Made by a program: the position numbers and the translations under genes
Assembly (NCBI GenBank): GCA_958299035.1
Contig: CATQJL010000001.1
Coordinates: 186,001-250,000 of the forward strand
Source: Cylicocyclus nassatus
Lineage: Eukaryota > Nematoda > Chromadorea > Rhabditida > Strongylidae
DNA: 64,000 nucleotides
Direction of reading: 5' to 3'
Shown here: in pieces, positions 11,419-24,250 of the stretch
Layout: every line of letters begins with the position of its first letter
How positions within the stretch are numbered: the stretch's first letter is position 1
Notes under the pieces: model-generated
Databases searched by the model: none
Seen by the model: only the letters and a program-made list of their open reading frames with translations
What the model was told of the DNA's origin: nothing

Positions 11419-12272
11419 TATGGTGGGTATATATTGAGAATCGTTGTTTTTGCGAGCCATTGCAAAGGTACTCGGACCCGACCTCTGGGATTGGCCTGGA
11501 GTTTTGTATTAGATTTCTCACTTTCCAATAGAGCAGAACTAGTCCTGGAAACATTTGACGTTTCCGGAATCGTGAAGTTTTGAAGGAATATGGGTGGGTA
11601 TATATTGAGAATCGTTGTTTTTGCGAGCCATTGCAAAGGTACTCGGACCCAACCTCTGAGACTGGCCTGGAGTTTTGTATTAGATTTCTCACTTTCCAAT
11701 AGAGCAGTACTAGTCCTGGAAACATTTGACGTTTCCGGAATCGTGAATTTTTGAAGGAATATGGGTGGGTATATATTGAGAATCGTTGTTTTTGCGAGCC
11801 ATTGCAAAGGTACTCGGACCCGACCTCTGGGATTGGCCTGGAGTTTTGTATTAGATTTCTCATTTTCCAATAGAGCAGAACTAGTCCTGGAAACATTTGA
11901 CGTTTCCGGAATCGTGAAGTTTTGAAGGAATATGGGTGGGTATATATTGAGAATCGTTGTTTTTGCGAGCCATTGCAAAGGTACTCGGACCCGACCTTTG
12001 GGACTGGCCTGGAGTTTTGTATTAGATTTCTCATTTTCCAATAGAGCAGAACTAGTCCTGGAAACATTTGACGTTTCCGGAATCGTGAAGATTTGAAGGA
12101 ATATGGGTGGGTATATATTGAGAATCGTTGTTTTTGCGAGCCATTGCAAAGGTACTCGGACCCGAACTCTAGGACTGGCCTGGAGTTTTGTATTAGATTT
12201 CTCACTTTCCAGTAGAGCAGTACTAGTCCTAGAAACATTTGACGTTCCCGGAATCGTGAATTTTTGAAGGAA
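11419..12272 (+). repeat. 854-bp five-unit HOR, copy c
   Basis: It begins with TATGGTGGGT and has GAAGATTT and CCCGAACTCTAGG in the same order. It is preceded by 10,566-11,418, an 853-bp relative with two one-base deletions (at 10,566 and 10,736). Confidence 0.85.
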
Positions 12273-12442
12273 TATGGTGGGTATATATTGAGAATCGTTG
12301 TTTTTGCGAGCCATTGCAAAGGTACTCGGACCCGACCTCTGGGATTGGCCTGGAGTTTTGTATTAGATTTCTCACTTTCCAATAGAGCAGAACTAGTCCT
12401 GGAAACATTTGACGTTCCCGGAATCGTGAATTTTTGAAGGAA

Positions 12443-13296
12443 TATGGTGGGTATATATTGGGAATCGTTGTTTTTGCGAGCCATTGCAAAGGTACTCGGA
12501 CCCGACCTCTGGGATTGGCCTGGAGTTTTGTATTAGATTTCTCACTTTCCAATAGAGCAGTACTAGTCCTGGAAACATTTGACGTTTCCGGAATCGTGAA
12601 TTTTTGAAGGAATATGGGTGGGTATATATTGAGAATCGTTGTTTTTGCGAGCCATTGCAAAGGTACTCGGACCCAACCTCTGAGACTGGCCTGGAGTTTT
12701 GTATTAGATTTCTCACTTTCCAATAGAGCAGTACTAGTCCTGGAAACATTTGACGTTTCCGGAATCGTGAATTTTTGAAGGAATATGGGTGGGTATATAT
12801 TGAGAATCGTTGTTTTTGCGAGCCATTGCAAAGGTACTCGGACCCGACCTCTGGGATTGGCCTGGAGTTTTGTATTAGATTTCTCATTTTCCAATAGAGC
12901 AGAACTAGTCCTGGAAACATTTGACGTTTCCGGAATCGTGAAGTTTTGAAGGAATATGGGTGGGTATATATTGAGAATCGTTGTTTTTGCGAGCCATTGC
13001 AAAGGTACTCGGACCCGACCTTTGGGACTGGCCTGGAGTTTTGTATTAGATTTCTCATTTTCCAATAGAGCAGAACTAGTCCTGGAAACATTTGACGTTT
13101 CCGGAATCGTGAAGATTTGAAGGAATATGGGTGGGTATATATTGAGAATCGTTGTTTTTGCGAGCCATTGCAAAGGTACTCGGACCCGAACTCTAGGACT
13201 GGCCTGGAGTTTTGTATTAGATTTCTCACTTTCCAGTAGAGCAGTACTAGTCCTAGAAACATTTGACGTTCCCGGAATCGTGAATTTTTGAAGGAA
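12443..13296 (+). repeat. 854-bp five-unit HOR, copy d
   Basis: Same final three units as the other copies. The first units differ (TATTGGGAATCG, GCAGTAC), matching the unit at 10,736. A single 170-bp monomer (12,273-12,442) separates it from copy c, so monomer number between HOR copies is not fixed. Confidence 0.8.
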
Positions 13297-14591
13297 TATG
13301 GTGGGTATATATTGAGAATCGTTGTTTTTGCGAGCCATTGCAAAGGTACTCGGACCCGACCTCTGGGATTGGCCTGGAGTTTTGTATTAGATTTCTCACT
13401 TTCCAATAGAGCAGAACTAGTCCTGGAAACATTTGACGTTTCCGGAATCGTGAAGTTTTGAAGGAATATGGGTGGGTATATATTGAGAATCGTTGTTTTT
13501 GCGAGCCATTGCAAAGGTACTCGGACCCAACCTCTGAGACTGGCCTGGAGTTTTGTATTAGATTTCTCACTTTCCAATAGAGCAGTACTAGTCCTGGAAA
13601 CATTTGACGTTTCCGGAATCGTGAATTTTTGAAGGAATATGGGTGGGTATATATTGAGAATCGTTGTTTTTGCGAGCCATTGCAAAGGTACTCGGACCCG
13701 ACCTCTGGGATTGGCCTGGAGTTTTGTATTAGATTTCTCACTTTCCAATAGAGCAGTACTAGTCCTGGAAACATTTGACGTTTCCGGAATCGTGAAGTTT
13801 TGAAGGAATATGGGTGGGTATATATTGAGAATCGTTGTTTTTGCGAGCCATTGCAAAGGTACTCGGACCCGACCTCTGGGACTGCCCTGGAGTTTCGTAT
13901 TAGATTTCTCACTTTCCAATAAAGAAGTACTAGTCCTGGAAACATTTGACGTTTCCGGAATCGTGAATTTTTGAAGGAATATGGGTGGGTATATATTGAG
14001 AATCGTTGTTTTTGCGAGCCATTGCAAAGGTACTCGGACCCAACCTCTGGGACTGGCCTGGAGTTTTGTATTAGATTTCTCACTTTCCAATAGAGCAGTA
14101 CTAGTCCTGGAAACATTTGACGTTTCCGGAATCGTGAAGTTTTGAAGGAATATGGGCGGGTATATAAAGAATCGTTGTTTTTGCGAGCCATTGCAAAGGT
14201 ACACGGACCCGACCTCTAGGACTGGCCTGGAGTTTTGTATTAGATTTCTCACTTTCCAATAGAGCAGTACTAGTACTGGAAACATTTGACGTTTCCGGAA
14301 TTGTGAATTTTTGAAGGAACATGGGTGGGTATATATTGAGAATCGTTGTTTTTGCGAGCCATTGCAAAGGTACTCGGACCCAACCTCTGGGACTGGCCTG
14401 GAGTTTTGTATTAGATTTCTCATTTTCCAATAGAGCAGAACTAGTCCTGGAAACATTTGACGTTTCCGGAATCGTGAAGTTTTGAAGGAATATGGGTGGG
14501 TATATATTGAGAATCGTTGTTTTTGCGAGCCATTGCAAAGGTACTCGGACCCGACCTTTGGGACTGGCCTGGAGTTTTGTATTAGATTTCT
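12601..14591 (+). repeat. 2-kb block, second copy of the +6,591 duplication
   Basis: Partner of 6,010-8,000 at a constant offset of 6,591 bp. The match ends where 8,001 has TCACTTTTC and 14,592 has TCATTTTCC. Confidence 0.85.
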
Positions 14592-14642
14592 CATTTTCCA
14601 ATAGAGCAGAACTAGTCCTGGAAACATTTGACGTTTCCGGAA

Positions 14643-15340
14643 TCGTGAATTTTTGAAGGAACATGGGTGGGTATATATTGAGAATCGTTGTTTTTGCGAG
14701 CCATTGCAAAGGTACTCGGACCCGACCTCTGGGACTGCCCTGGAGTTTCGTATTAGATTTCTCACTTTCCAATAGAGAAGTACTAGTTCTGGAAACATTT
14801 GACGTTTCCGGAATCGTGAATTTTTGAAGGAATATGGGTGGGTATATAAAGAATCGTTGTTTTTGCGAGCCATTGCAAAGGTACACGGACCCGACCTCTA
14901 GGACTGGCCTGGAGTTTTGTATTAGATTTCTCACTTTCCAATAGAGCAGTACTAGTCCTGGAAACATTTGACGTTTCCGGAATCGTGAAGTTTTGAAGGA
15001 ATATGGGTGGGTATATATTGAGAATCGTTGTTTTTGCGAGCCATTGCAAAGGTACTCGGACCCGACCTCTGGGACTGCCCTGGAGTTTCGTATTAGATTT
15101 CTCACTTTCCAATAGAGAAGTACTAGTCCTGGAAACTTTTGACGTTTCCGGAATCGTGAATTTTTGAAGGAATATGGGTGGGTATATAAAGAATCGTTGT
15201 TTTTGCGAGCCATTGCAAAGGTACACGGACCCGACCTCTAGGACTGGCCTGGAGTTTTGTATTAGATTTCTCACTTTCCAATAGAGCAGTACTAGTCCTG
15301 GAAACATTTGACGTTTCCGGAATCGTGAAGTTTTGAAGGA
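14643..15340 (+). repeat. 340-bp dimer repeated twice
   Basis: The pair of a 171-bp unit (CTCTGGGACTGCC, GAAGTAC) and a 169-bp unit (TATATAAAG, GTACACGG) occurs twice at a 340-bp offset; the TATATAAAG units are at 14,843 and 15,183. It marks the start of the transition zone. Confidence 0.8.
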
Positions 15341-15436
15341 ATATGGGTGGGTATATTTTGAGAATCGTTGTTTTTGCGAGCCTGCAAGGGTACTCGGACC
15401 CGACCTCTAGGACTGGCCTGGAGTTTTGTATTAGAT
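15268..15436 (+). repeat. First CCTGCAAGGG-type 169-bp monomer
   Basis: GAGCCATTGCAAAGG becomes GAGCCTGCAAGGG: AT is deleted and an A becomes G. It is absent before 15.3 kb and frequent from here to the window end, interleaved with 171-bp units. Each copy shifts the long minus-strand frame by 2. The deletion keeps a TTGC/GCAA inverted repeat but shortens its loop. Confidence 0.93.
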
Positions 15437-15899
15437 TTCTCACTTTCCAATAGAGCAGTACTAGTACTGGAAACAATTGACGTTTCCGGAATTGTGAATT
15501 TTTGAAGGAATATGGGTGGGTATATTTTGAGAATCGTTGTTTTTGCGAGCCTGCAAGGGTACTCGGACCCGACCTCTAGGACTGGCCTGGAGTTTTGTAT
15601 TAGATTTCTCACTTTCCAATAGAGCAGTACTAGTACTGGAAACATTTGACGTTTCCGGAATTGTGAATTTTTGAAGGAACATGGGTGGGTATATATTGAG
15701 AATCGTTGTTTTTGCGAGCCATTGCAAAGGTACTCGGACCCAACCTCTGGGACTGGCCTGGAGTTTTGTATTAGATTTCTCCTTTTACAATAGAGCAGAA
15801 CTAGTCCTGGAAACATTTGACGTTTCCGGAATCGTGAATTTTTGAAGGAACATGGGTGGGTATATATTGAGAATCGTTGTTTTTGCGAGCCATTGCAAA

Positions 15900-17235
15900 G
15901 GTACTCGGACCCGACCTCTAGGACTGGCCTGGAGTTTTGTATTAGATTTCTCACTTCCCAATAGAGCAGAACTAGTCCTGGAAACATTTGACGTTTCCGG
16001 AATCGTGAAGTTTTGAAGGAATATGGGTGGGTATATATTGAGAATCGTTGTTTTTGGGAGCCATTGCAAAGGTACTCGGACCCAACCTCTGGGACTGGCC
16101 TGGAGTTTTGTATTAGATTTCTCATTTTCCAATAGAGCAGAACTAGTCCTGGAAACATTTGACGTTTCCGGAATCGTGAAGTTTTGAAGGAATATGGGTG
16201 GGTATATATTGAGAATCGTTGTTTTTGCGAGCCATTGCAAAGGTACACGGACCCGACCTCTGGGACTGCCCTGGAGTTTCGTATTAGATTTCTCACTTTC
16301 CAATAGAGAAGTACTAGTCCTGGAAACTTTTGACGTTTCCGGAATCGTGAATTTTTGAAGGAATATGGGTGGGTATATATTGAGAATCGTTGTTTTTGCG
16401 AGCCATTGCAAAGGTACACGGACCCGACCTCTGGGACTGCCCTGGAGTTTCGTATTAGATTTCTCACTTTCCAATAGAGAAGTACTAGTCCTGGAAACTT
16501 TTGACGTTTCCGGAATCGTGAATTTTTGAAGGAATATGGGTGGGTATATTTTGAGAATCGTTGTTTTTGCGAGCCTGCAAGGGTACTCGGACCCGACCTC
16601 TAGGACTGGCCTGGAGTTTTGTATTAGATATCTCACTTTCCAATAGAGCAGTACTAGTACTGGAAACAATTGACGTTTCCGGAATTGTGAATTTTTGAAG
16701 GAATATGGGTGGGTATATTTTGAGAATCGTTGTTTTTGCGAGCCTGCAAGGGTACTCGGACCCGACCTCTAGGACTGGCCTGGAGTTTTGTATTAGATTT
16801 CTCACTTTTCAATAGAGCAGTACTAGTACTGGAAACATTTGACGTTTCCGGAATTGTGAATTTTTGAAGGAACATGGGTGGGTATATATTGAGAATCGTT
16901 GTTTTTGCGAGCCATTGCAAAGGTACTCGGACCCAACCTCTGGGACTGGCCTGGAGTTTTGTATTAGATTTCTCATTTTCCAATAGAGCAGAACTAGTCC
17001 TGGAAACATTTGACGTTTCCGGAATCGTGAATTTTTGAAGGAATATGGGTGGGTATATTTTGAGAATCGTTGTTTTTGCAAGCCTGCAAGGGTACTCGGA
17101 CCCGACCTCTAGGACTGGCCTGGAGTTTTGTATTAGATTTCTCACTTTCCAATAGAGCAGTACTAGTACTGGAAACATTTGACGTTTCCGGAATTGTGAA
17201 TTTTTGAAGGAACATGGGTGGGTATATATTGAGAA
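15900..17235 (+). repeat. Transition-zone block, partner of 18,450-19,615
   Basis: It is shared with 18,450-19,615 through rare markers: TTTTTGGGAGCC (16,051 and 18,602), AAACTTTTGACG, and AAACAATTGACG versus AAACAAATGACG (16,664 and 19,044). The offset is 2,551 bp on the left and 2,380 bp on the right. The 171-bp change is one extra monomer in this copy, at about 16,375-16,545. Confidence 0.8.
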
Positions 17236-18449
17236 TCGTTGTTTTTGCGAGCCATTGCAAAGGTACACGGACCCGACCTCTGGGACTGCCCTGGAGTTTC
17301 GTATTAGATTTCTCACTTTCCAATAGAGAAGTACTAGTCCTGGAAACTTTTGACGTTTCCGGAATCGTGAATTTTTGAAGGAATATGGGTGGGTATATTT
17401 TGAGAATCGTTGTTTTTGCGAGCCTGCAAGGGTACTCGGACCCGACCTCTAGGACTGGCCTGGAGTTTTGTATTAGATTTCTCACTTTCCAATAGAGCAG
17501 TACTAGTACTGGAAACATTTGACGTTTCCGGAATTGTGAATTTTTGAAGGAATATGGGTGGGTATATTTTGAGAATCGTTGTTTTTGCGAGCCTGCAAGG
17601 GTACTCGGACCCGACCTCTAGGACTGGCCTGGAGTTTTGTATTAGATTTCTCACTTTCCAATAGAGCAGTACTAGTACTGGAAACATTTGACGTTTCCGG
17701 AATTGTGAATTTTTGAAGGAACATGGGTGGGTATATATTGAGAATCGTTGTTTTTGCGAGCCATTGCAAAGGTACTCGGACCCAACCTCTGGGACTGGCC
17801 TGGAGTTTTGTATTAGATTTCTCATTTTCCAATAGAGCAGAACTAGTCCTGGAAACATTTGACGTTTCCGGAATCGTGAATTTTTGAAGGAACATGGGTG
17901 GGTATATATTGAGAATCGTTGTTTTTGCGAGCCATTGCAAAGGTACTCGGACCCGACCTCTGGGACTGCCCTGGAGTTTCGTATTAGATTTCTCACTTTC
18001 CAATAGAGAAGTACTAGTCCTGGAAACATTTGACCTTTCCAAAATCGTGAATTTTTGAAGGAATATGGGTGGGTATATAAAGAATCGTTGTTTTTGCGAG
18101 CCATTGCAAAGGTACACGGACCCGACCTCTAGGACTGGCCTGGAGTTTTGTATTAGATTTCTCACTTTCCAATAGAGCAGTACTAGTCCTGGAAACATTT
18201 GACGTTTCCGGAATCGTGAAGTTTTGAAGGAATATGGGTGGGTATATATTGAGAATCGTTGTTTTTGCGAGCCATTGCAAAGGTACTCGGACCCGACCTC
18301 TGGGACTGCCCTGGAGTTTCGTATTAGATTTCTCACTTTCCAATAGAGAAGTACTAGTCCTGGAAACATTTGACGTTTCCGGAATCGTGAATTTTTGAAG
18401 GAATATGGGTGGGTATATTTTGAGAATCGTTGTTTTTGCGAGCCTGCAA

Positions 18450-19615
18450 GGGTACTCGGACCCGACCTCTAGGACTGGCCTGGAGTTTTGTATTAGATTT
18501 CTCACTTCCCAATAGAGCAGAACTAGTCCTGGAAACATTTGACGTTTCCGGAATCGTGAAGTTTTGAAGGAATATGGGTGGGTATATATTGAGAATCGTT
18601 GTTTTTGGGAGCCATTGCAAAGGTACTCGGACCCAACCTCTGGGACTGGCCTGGAGTTTTGTATTAGATTTCTCATTTTCCAATAGAGCAGAACTAGTCC
18701 TGGAAACATTTGACGTTTCCGGAATCGTGAAGTTTTGAAGGAATATGGGTGGGTATATATTGAGAATCGTTGTTTTTGCGAGCCATTGCAAAGGTACACG
18801 GACCCGACCTCTGGGACTGCCCTGGAGTTTCGTATTAGATTTCTCACTTTCCAATAGAGAAGTACTAGTCCTGGAAACTTTTGACGTTTCCGGAATCGTG
18901 AATTTTTGAAGGAATATGGGTGGGTATATTTTGAGAATCGTTGTTTTTGCGAGCCTGCAAGGGTACTCGGACCCGACCTCTAGGACTGGCCTGGAGTTTT
19001 GTATTAGATTTCTCACTTTCCAATAGAGCAGTACTAGTACTGGAAACAAATGACGTTTCCGGAATTGTGAATTTTTGAAGGAATATGGGTGGGTATATTT
19101 TGAGAATCGTTGTTTTTGCGAGCCTGCAAGGGTACTCGGACCCGACCTCTAGGACTGGCCTGGAGTTTTGTATTAGATTTCTCACTTTCCAATAGAGCAG
19201 TACTAGTACTGGAAACATTTGAGGTTTCCGGAATTGTGAATTTTTGAAGGAACATGGGTGGGTATATATTGAGAATCGTTGTTTTTGCGAGCCATTGCAA
19301 AGGTACTCGGACCCAACCTCTGGGACTGGCCTGGAGTTTTGTATTAGATTTCTCATTTTCCAATAGAGCAGAACTCGTCCTGGAAACATTTGACGTTTCC
19401 GGAATCGTGAATTTTTGAAGGAATATGGGTGGGTATATTTTGAGAATCGTTGTTTTTGCGAGCCTGCAAGGGTACTCGGACCCGACCTCTAGGACTGGCC
19501 TGGAGCTTTGTATTAGATTTCTCACTTTCCAATAGAGCAGTACTAGTACTGGAAACATTTGACGTTTCCGGAATTGTGAATTTTTGAAGGATCATGGGTG
19601 GGTATATATTGAGAA
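18450..19615 (+). repeat. Transition-zone block, second copy
   Basis: Partner of 15,900-17,235, shorter by exactly one 171-bp monomer. Between the two copies (17,235-18,450) are further monomers with the same variants but no clear HOR. Confidence 0.8.
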
Positions 19616-21121
19616 TCGTTGTTTTTGCGAGCCATTGCAAAGGTACTCGGACCCAACCTCTGGGACTGGCCTGGAGTTTTGTATTAGATTTCTCATTTTC
19701 CAATAGAGCAGAACTAGTCCTGGAAACATTTGACGTTTCCGGAATCGTGAAGTTTTGAAGGAATATGGGTGGGTATATATTGAGAATCGTTGTTTTTGCG
19801 AGCCATTGCAAAGGTACTCGGACCCGACCTTTGGGACTGGCCTGGAGTTTTGTATTAGATTTCTCATTTTCCAATAGAGCAGAACTAGTCCTGGAAACAT
19901 TTGACGTTTCCGGAATCGTGAAGTTTTGAAGGAATATGGGTGGGTATATATTGAGAATCGTTGTTTTTGCGAGCCATTGCAAAGGTACTCGGACCCGACC
20001 TCTGGGACTGCCCTGGAGTTTCGTATTAGATTTCTCACTTTCCAATAGAGAAGTACTAGTCCTGGAAACATTTGACGTTTCCGGAATCGTGAATTTTTGA
20101 AGGAATATGGGTGGGTATATTTTGAGAATCGTTGTTTTTGCGAGCCTGCAAGGGTACTCGGACCCGACCTCTAGGACTGGCCTGGAGTTTTGTATTAGAT
20201 TTCTCACTTTCCAATAGAGCAGTACTAGTCCTGGAAACATTTGACGTTTCCGGAATGGTGAATTTTTGAAGGAATATGGGTGGGTATATTTTGAGAATCG
20301 TTGTTTTTGCGAGCCTGCAAGGGTACTCGGACCCGACCTCTAGGACTGGCCTGGAGTTTTGTATTAGATTTCTCACTTTCCAATAGAGCAGTACTAGTCC
20401 TGGAAACATTTGACGTTCCCGGAATCGTGAATTTTTGAAGGAATATGGGTGGGTATATATTGAGAATCGTTGTTTTTGCGAGCCATTGCAAAGGTACTCG
20501 GACCCAACCTCTGGGACTGGCCTGGAGTTTTGTATTAGATTTCTCACTTTCCAATAGAGCAGAACTAGTCCTGGAAACATTTGACGTTTCCGGAATCGTG
20601 AAGTTTTGAAGGAATATGGGTGGGTATATATTGAAAATCGTTGTTTTTGCGAGCCATTGCAAAGGTACTCGGACCCAACCTCTGGGACTGGCCTGGAGTT
20701 TTGTATTAGATTTCTCATTTTCCAATAGAGCAGAACTAGTCCTGGAAACATTTGACGTTTCCGGAATCGTGAAGTTTTGAAGGAATATGGGTGGGTATAT
20801 AAAGAATCGTTGTTTTTGCGAGCCATTGCAAAGGTACACGGACCCGACCTCTAGGACTGACCTGGAGTTTTGTATTAGATTTCTCACTTTCAAATAGAGC
20901 AGTACTAGTACTGGAAACATTTGACGTTTCCGGAATTGTGAATTTTTGAAGGAACATGGGTGGGTATATATTGAGAATCGTTGTTTTTGCGAGCCATTGC
21001 AAAAATACTCGGACCCGACCTTTGGGACTGGCCTGGAGTTTTGTATTAGATTTCTCACTTTCCAATAGAGCAGTACTAGTACTGGAAACATTTGACGTTT
21101 CCGGAATTGTGAATTTTTGAA
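19589..21121 (+). repeat. 1,533-bp nine-unit HOR, copy 1
   Basis: It starts at the rare GGATCATGGG and includes a TATATTGAAAATCG unit (20,629), two adjacent CCTGC units, a TATATAAAG unit and TTGCAAAAATACTCGG. Length is 9 x 171 minus 6, from three two-base deletions. Confidence 0.9.
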
Positions 21122-22590
21122 GGATCATGGGTGGGTATATATTGAGAATCGTTGTTTTTGCGAGCCATTGCAAAGGTACTCGGACCCAACCTCTGGGACT
21201 GGCCTGGAGTTTTGTATTAGATTTCTCATTTTCCAATAGAGCAGAACTAGTCCTGGAAACATTTGACGTTTCCGGAATCGTGAAGTTTTGAAGGAATATG
21301 GGTGGGTATATATTGAGAATCGTTGTTTTTGCGAGCCATTGCAAAGGTACTCGGACCCGACCTTTGGGACTGGCCTGGAGTTTTGTATTAGATTTCTCAT
21401 TTTCCAATAGAGCAGAACTAGTCCTGGAAACATTTGACGTTTCCGGAATCGTGAAGTTTTGAAGGAATATGGGTGGGTATATATTGAGAATCGTTGTTTT
21501 TGCGAGCCATTGCAAAGGTACTCGGACCCGACCTCTGGGACTGCCCTGGAGTTTCGTATTAGATTTCTCACTTTCCAATAGAGAAGTACTAGTCCTGGAA
21601 ACATTTGACGTTTCCGGAATCGTGAATTTTTGAAGGAATATGGGTGGGTATATTTTGAGAATCGTTGTTTTTGCGAGCCTGCAAGGGTACTCGGACCCGA
21701 CCTCTAGGACTGGCCTGGAGTTTTGTATTAGATTTCTCACTTTCCAATAGAGCAGTACTAGTCCTGGAAACATTTGACGTTTCCGGAATGGTGAATTTTT
21801 GAAGGAATATGGGTGGGTATATTTTGAGAATCGTTGTTTTTGCGAGCCTGCAAGGGTACTCGGACCCGACCTCTAGGACTGGCCTGGAGTTTTGTATTAG
21901 ATTTCTCACTTTCCAATAGAGCAGTACTAGTCCTGGAAACATTTGACGTTCCCGGAATCGTGAATTTTTGAAGGAATATGGGTGGGTATATATTGAGAAT
22001 CGTTGTTTTTGCGAGCCATTGCAAAGGTACTCGGACCCAACCTCTGGGACTGGCCTGGAGTTTTGTATTAGATTTCTCACTTTCCAATAGAGCAGAACTA
22101 GTCCTGGAAACATTTGACGTTTCCGGAATCGTGAAGTTTTGAAGGAATATGGGTGGGTATATATTGAAAATCGTTGTTTTTGCGAGCCATTGCAAAGGTA
22201 CTCGGACCCAACCTCTGGGACTGGCCTGGAGTTTTGTATTAGATTTCTCATTTTCCAATAGAGCAGAACTAGTCCTGGAAACATTTGACGTTTCCGGAAT
22301 CGTGAAGTTTTGAAGGAATATGGGTGGGTATATAAAGAATCGTTGTTTTTGCGAGCCATTGCAAAGGTACACGGACCCGACCTCTAGGACTGACCTGGAG
22401 TTTTGTATTAGATTTCTCACTTTCAAATAGAGCAGTACTAGTACTGGAAACATTTGACGTTTCCGGAATTGTGAATTTTTGAAGGAACATGGGTGGGTAT
22501 ATATTGAGAATCGTTGTTTTTGCGAGCCATTGCAAAAATACTCGGACCCGACCTTTGGGACTGGCCTGGAGTTTTGTATTAGATTTCTCG
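21122..22590 (+). repeat. 1,533-bp nine-unit HOR, copy 2 (incomplete at right)
   Basis: It repeats the preceding unit at a constant 1,533 bp (GGATCATGGG at 21,122, TATATTGAAAATCG at 22,162). The match ends near 22,590, where TCTCGTTTTCC replaces TCTCACTTTCC. Confidence 0.9.
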
Positions 22591-24250
22591 TTTTCCAATA
22601 GAGCAGAACTAGTCCTGGAAACATTTGACGTTTCCGGAATCGTGAAGTTTTGAAGGAATATGGGTGGGTATATATTGAGAATCGTTGTTTTTGCGAGCCA
22701 TTGCAAAGGTACTCGGACCCGGCCTCTGGGACTGCCCTGGAGTTTCGTATTAGATTTCTCACTTTCCAATAGAGAAGTACTAGTCCTGGAAACATTTGAC
22801 GTTTCCGGAATGGTGAATTTTTGAAGGAATGTGGGTGGGTATATTTTGAGAATCGTTGTTTTTGCGAGCCTGCAAGGGTACTCGGACCCGACCTCTAGGA
22901 CTGGCCTGGAGTTTTGTATTAGATTTCTCACTTTCCAATAGAGCAGTACTAGTCCTGGAAACATTTGACGTTTCCGGAATGGTGAATTTTTGAAGGAATA
23001 TGGGTGGGTATATATTGAGAATCGTTGTTTTTGCGAGCCATTGCAAAGGTACTCGGACCCAACCTCTGGGACTGGCCTGGAGTTTTGTATTAGATTTCTC
23101 ACTTTCCAATAGAGCAGAACTAGTCCTGGAAACATTTGACGTTTCCGGAATCGTGAAGTTTTGAAGGAATATGGGTGGGTATATATTGAAAATCGTTGTT
23201 TTTGCGAGCCATTGCAAAGGTACTCGGACCCAACCTCTGGGACTGGCCTGGAGTTTTGTATTAGATTTCTCATTTTCCAATAGAGCAGAACTAGTCCTGG
23301 AAACATTTGACGTTTCCGGAATCGTGAAGTTTTGAAGGAATATGGGTGGGTATATATTGAGAATCGTTGTTTTTGCGAGCCATTGCAAAGGTACTCGGAC
23401 CCGACCTTTGGGACTGGCCTGGAGTTTTGTATTAGATTTCTCATTTTCCAATAGAGCAGAACTAGTCCTGGAAACATTTGACGTTTCCGGAATCGTGAAG
23501 TTTTGAAGGAATATGGGTGGGTATATATTGAGAATCGTTGTTTTTGCGAGCCATTGCAAAGGTACTCGGACCCGACCTCTAGGACTGGCCTGGAGTTTTG
23601 TATTAGATTTCTCACTTTCCAATAGAGCAGTACTAGTCCTGGAAACATTTGACGTTCCCGGAATCGTGAATTTTTGAAGGAATATGGGTGGGTATATATT
23701 GAGAATCGTTGTTTTTGCGAGCCATTGCAAAGGTACTCGGACCCAACCTCTGGGACTGGCCTGGAGTTTTGTATTAGATTTCTCACTTTCCAATAGAGCA
23801 GAACTAGTCCTGGAAACATTTGACGTTTCCGGAATCGTGAAGTTTTGAAGGAATATGGGTGGGTATATATTGAAAATCGTTGTTTTTGCGAGCCATTGCA
23901 AAGGTACTCGGACCCAACCTCTGGGACTGGCCTGGAGTTTTGTATTAGATTTCTCATTTTCCAATAGAGCAGAACTAGTCCTGGAAACATTTGACGTTTC
24001 CGGAATCGTGAAGTTTTGAAGGAATATGGGTGGGTATATGAAGAATCGTTGTTTTTGCGAGCCATTGCAAAGGTACACGGACCCGACCTCTAGGACTGAC
24101 CTGGAGTTTTGTATTAGATTTCTCACTTTCAAATAGAGCAGTACTAGTACTGGAAACATTTGACGTTTCCGGAATGGTGAATTTTTGAAGGAATATGGGT
24201 GGGTATATATTGAGAATCGTTGTTTTTGCGAGCCATTGCAAAGGTACTCG
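22590..24250 (+). repeat. Diverged monomers between the 1,533-bp and 1,022-bp HORs
   Basis: Relatives of the 1,533-bp HOR in a changed order. TATATTGAAAATCG recurs near 23,183 and 23,868, CCCGGCCTCTGGG appears for the first time at about 22,718, and GGAATGTGGG at 22,827 is private. No clean period above the monomer was found. Confidence 0.7.

Larger units (their letters stand above)
1..14600 (+). repeat. Layer 1: nearly pure 171-bp monomers with 854-bp five-unit HORs
   Basis: This region has only full-length monomers, rare 170-bp units (one G lost in TATGGTGGGT), two 169-bp TATATAAAG units (near 7,570 and 14,160) and four 102-bp deletion units. The CCTGCAAGGG monomer, frequent after 15.4 kb, is absent. 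Sequence blocks recur at offsets of 854, 3,860 and 6,591 bp. The layer is distinct enough from what follows to be a separate amplification domain. The right edge is approximate. Confidence 0.85.
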
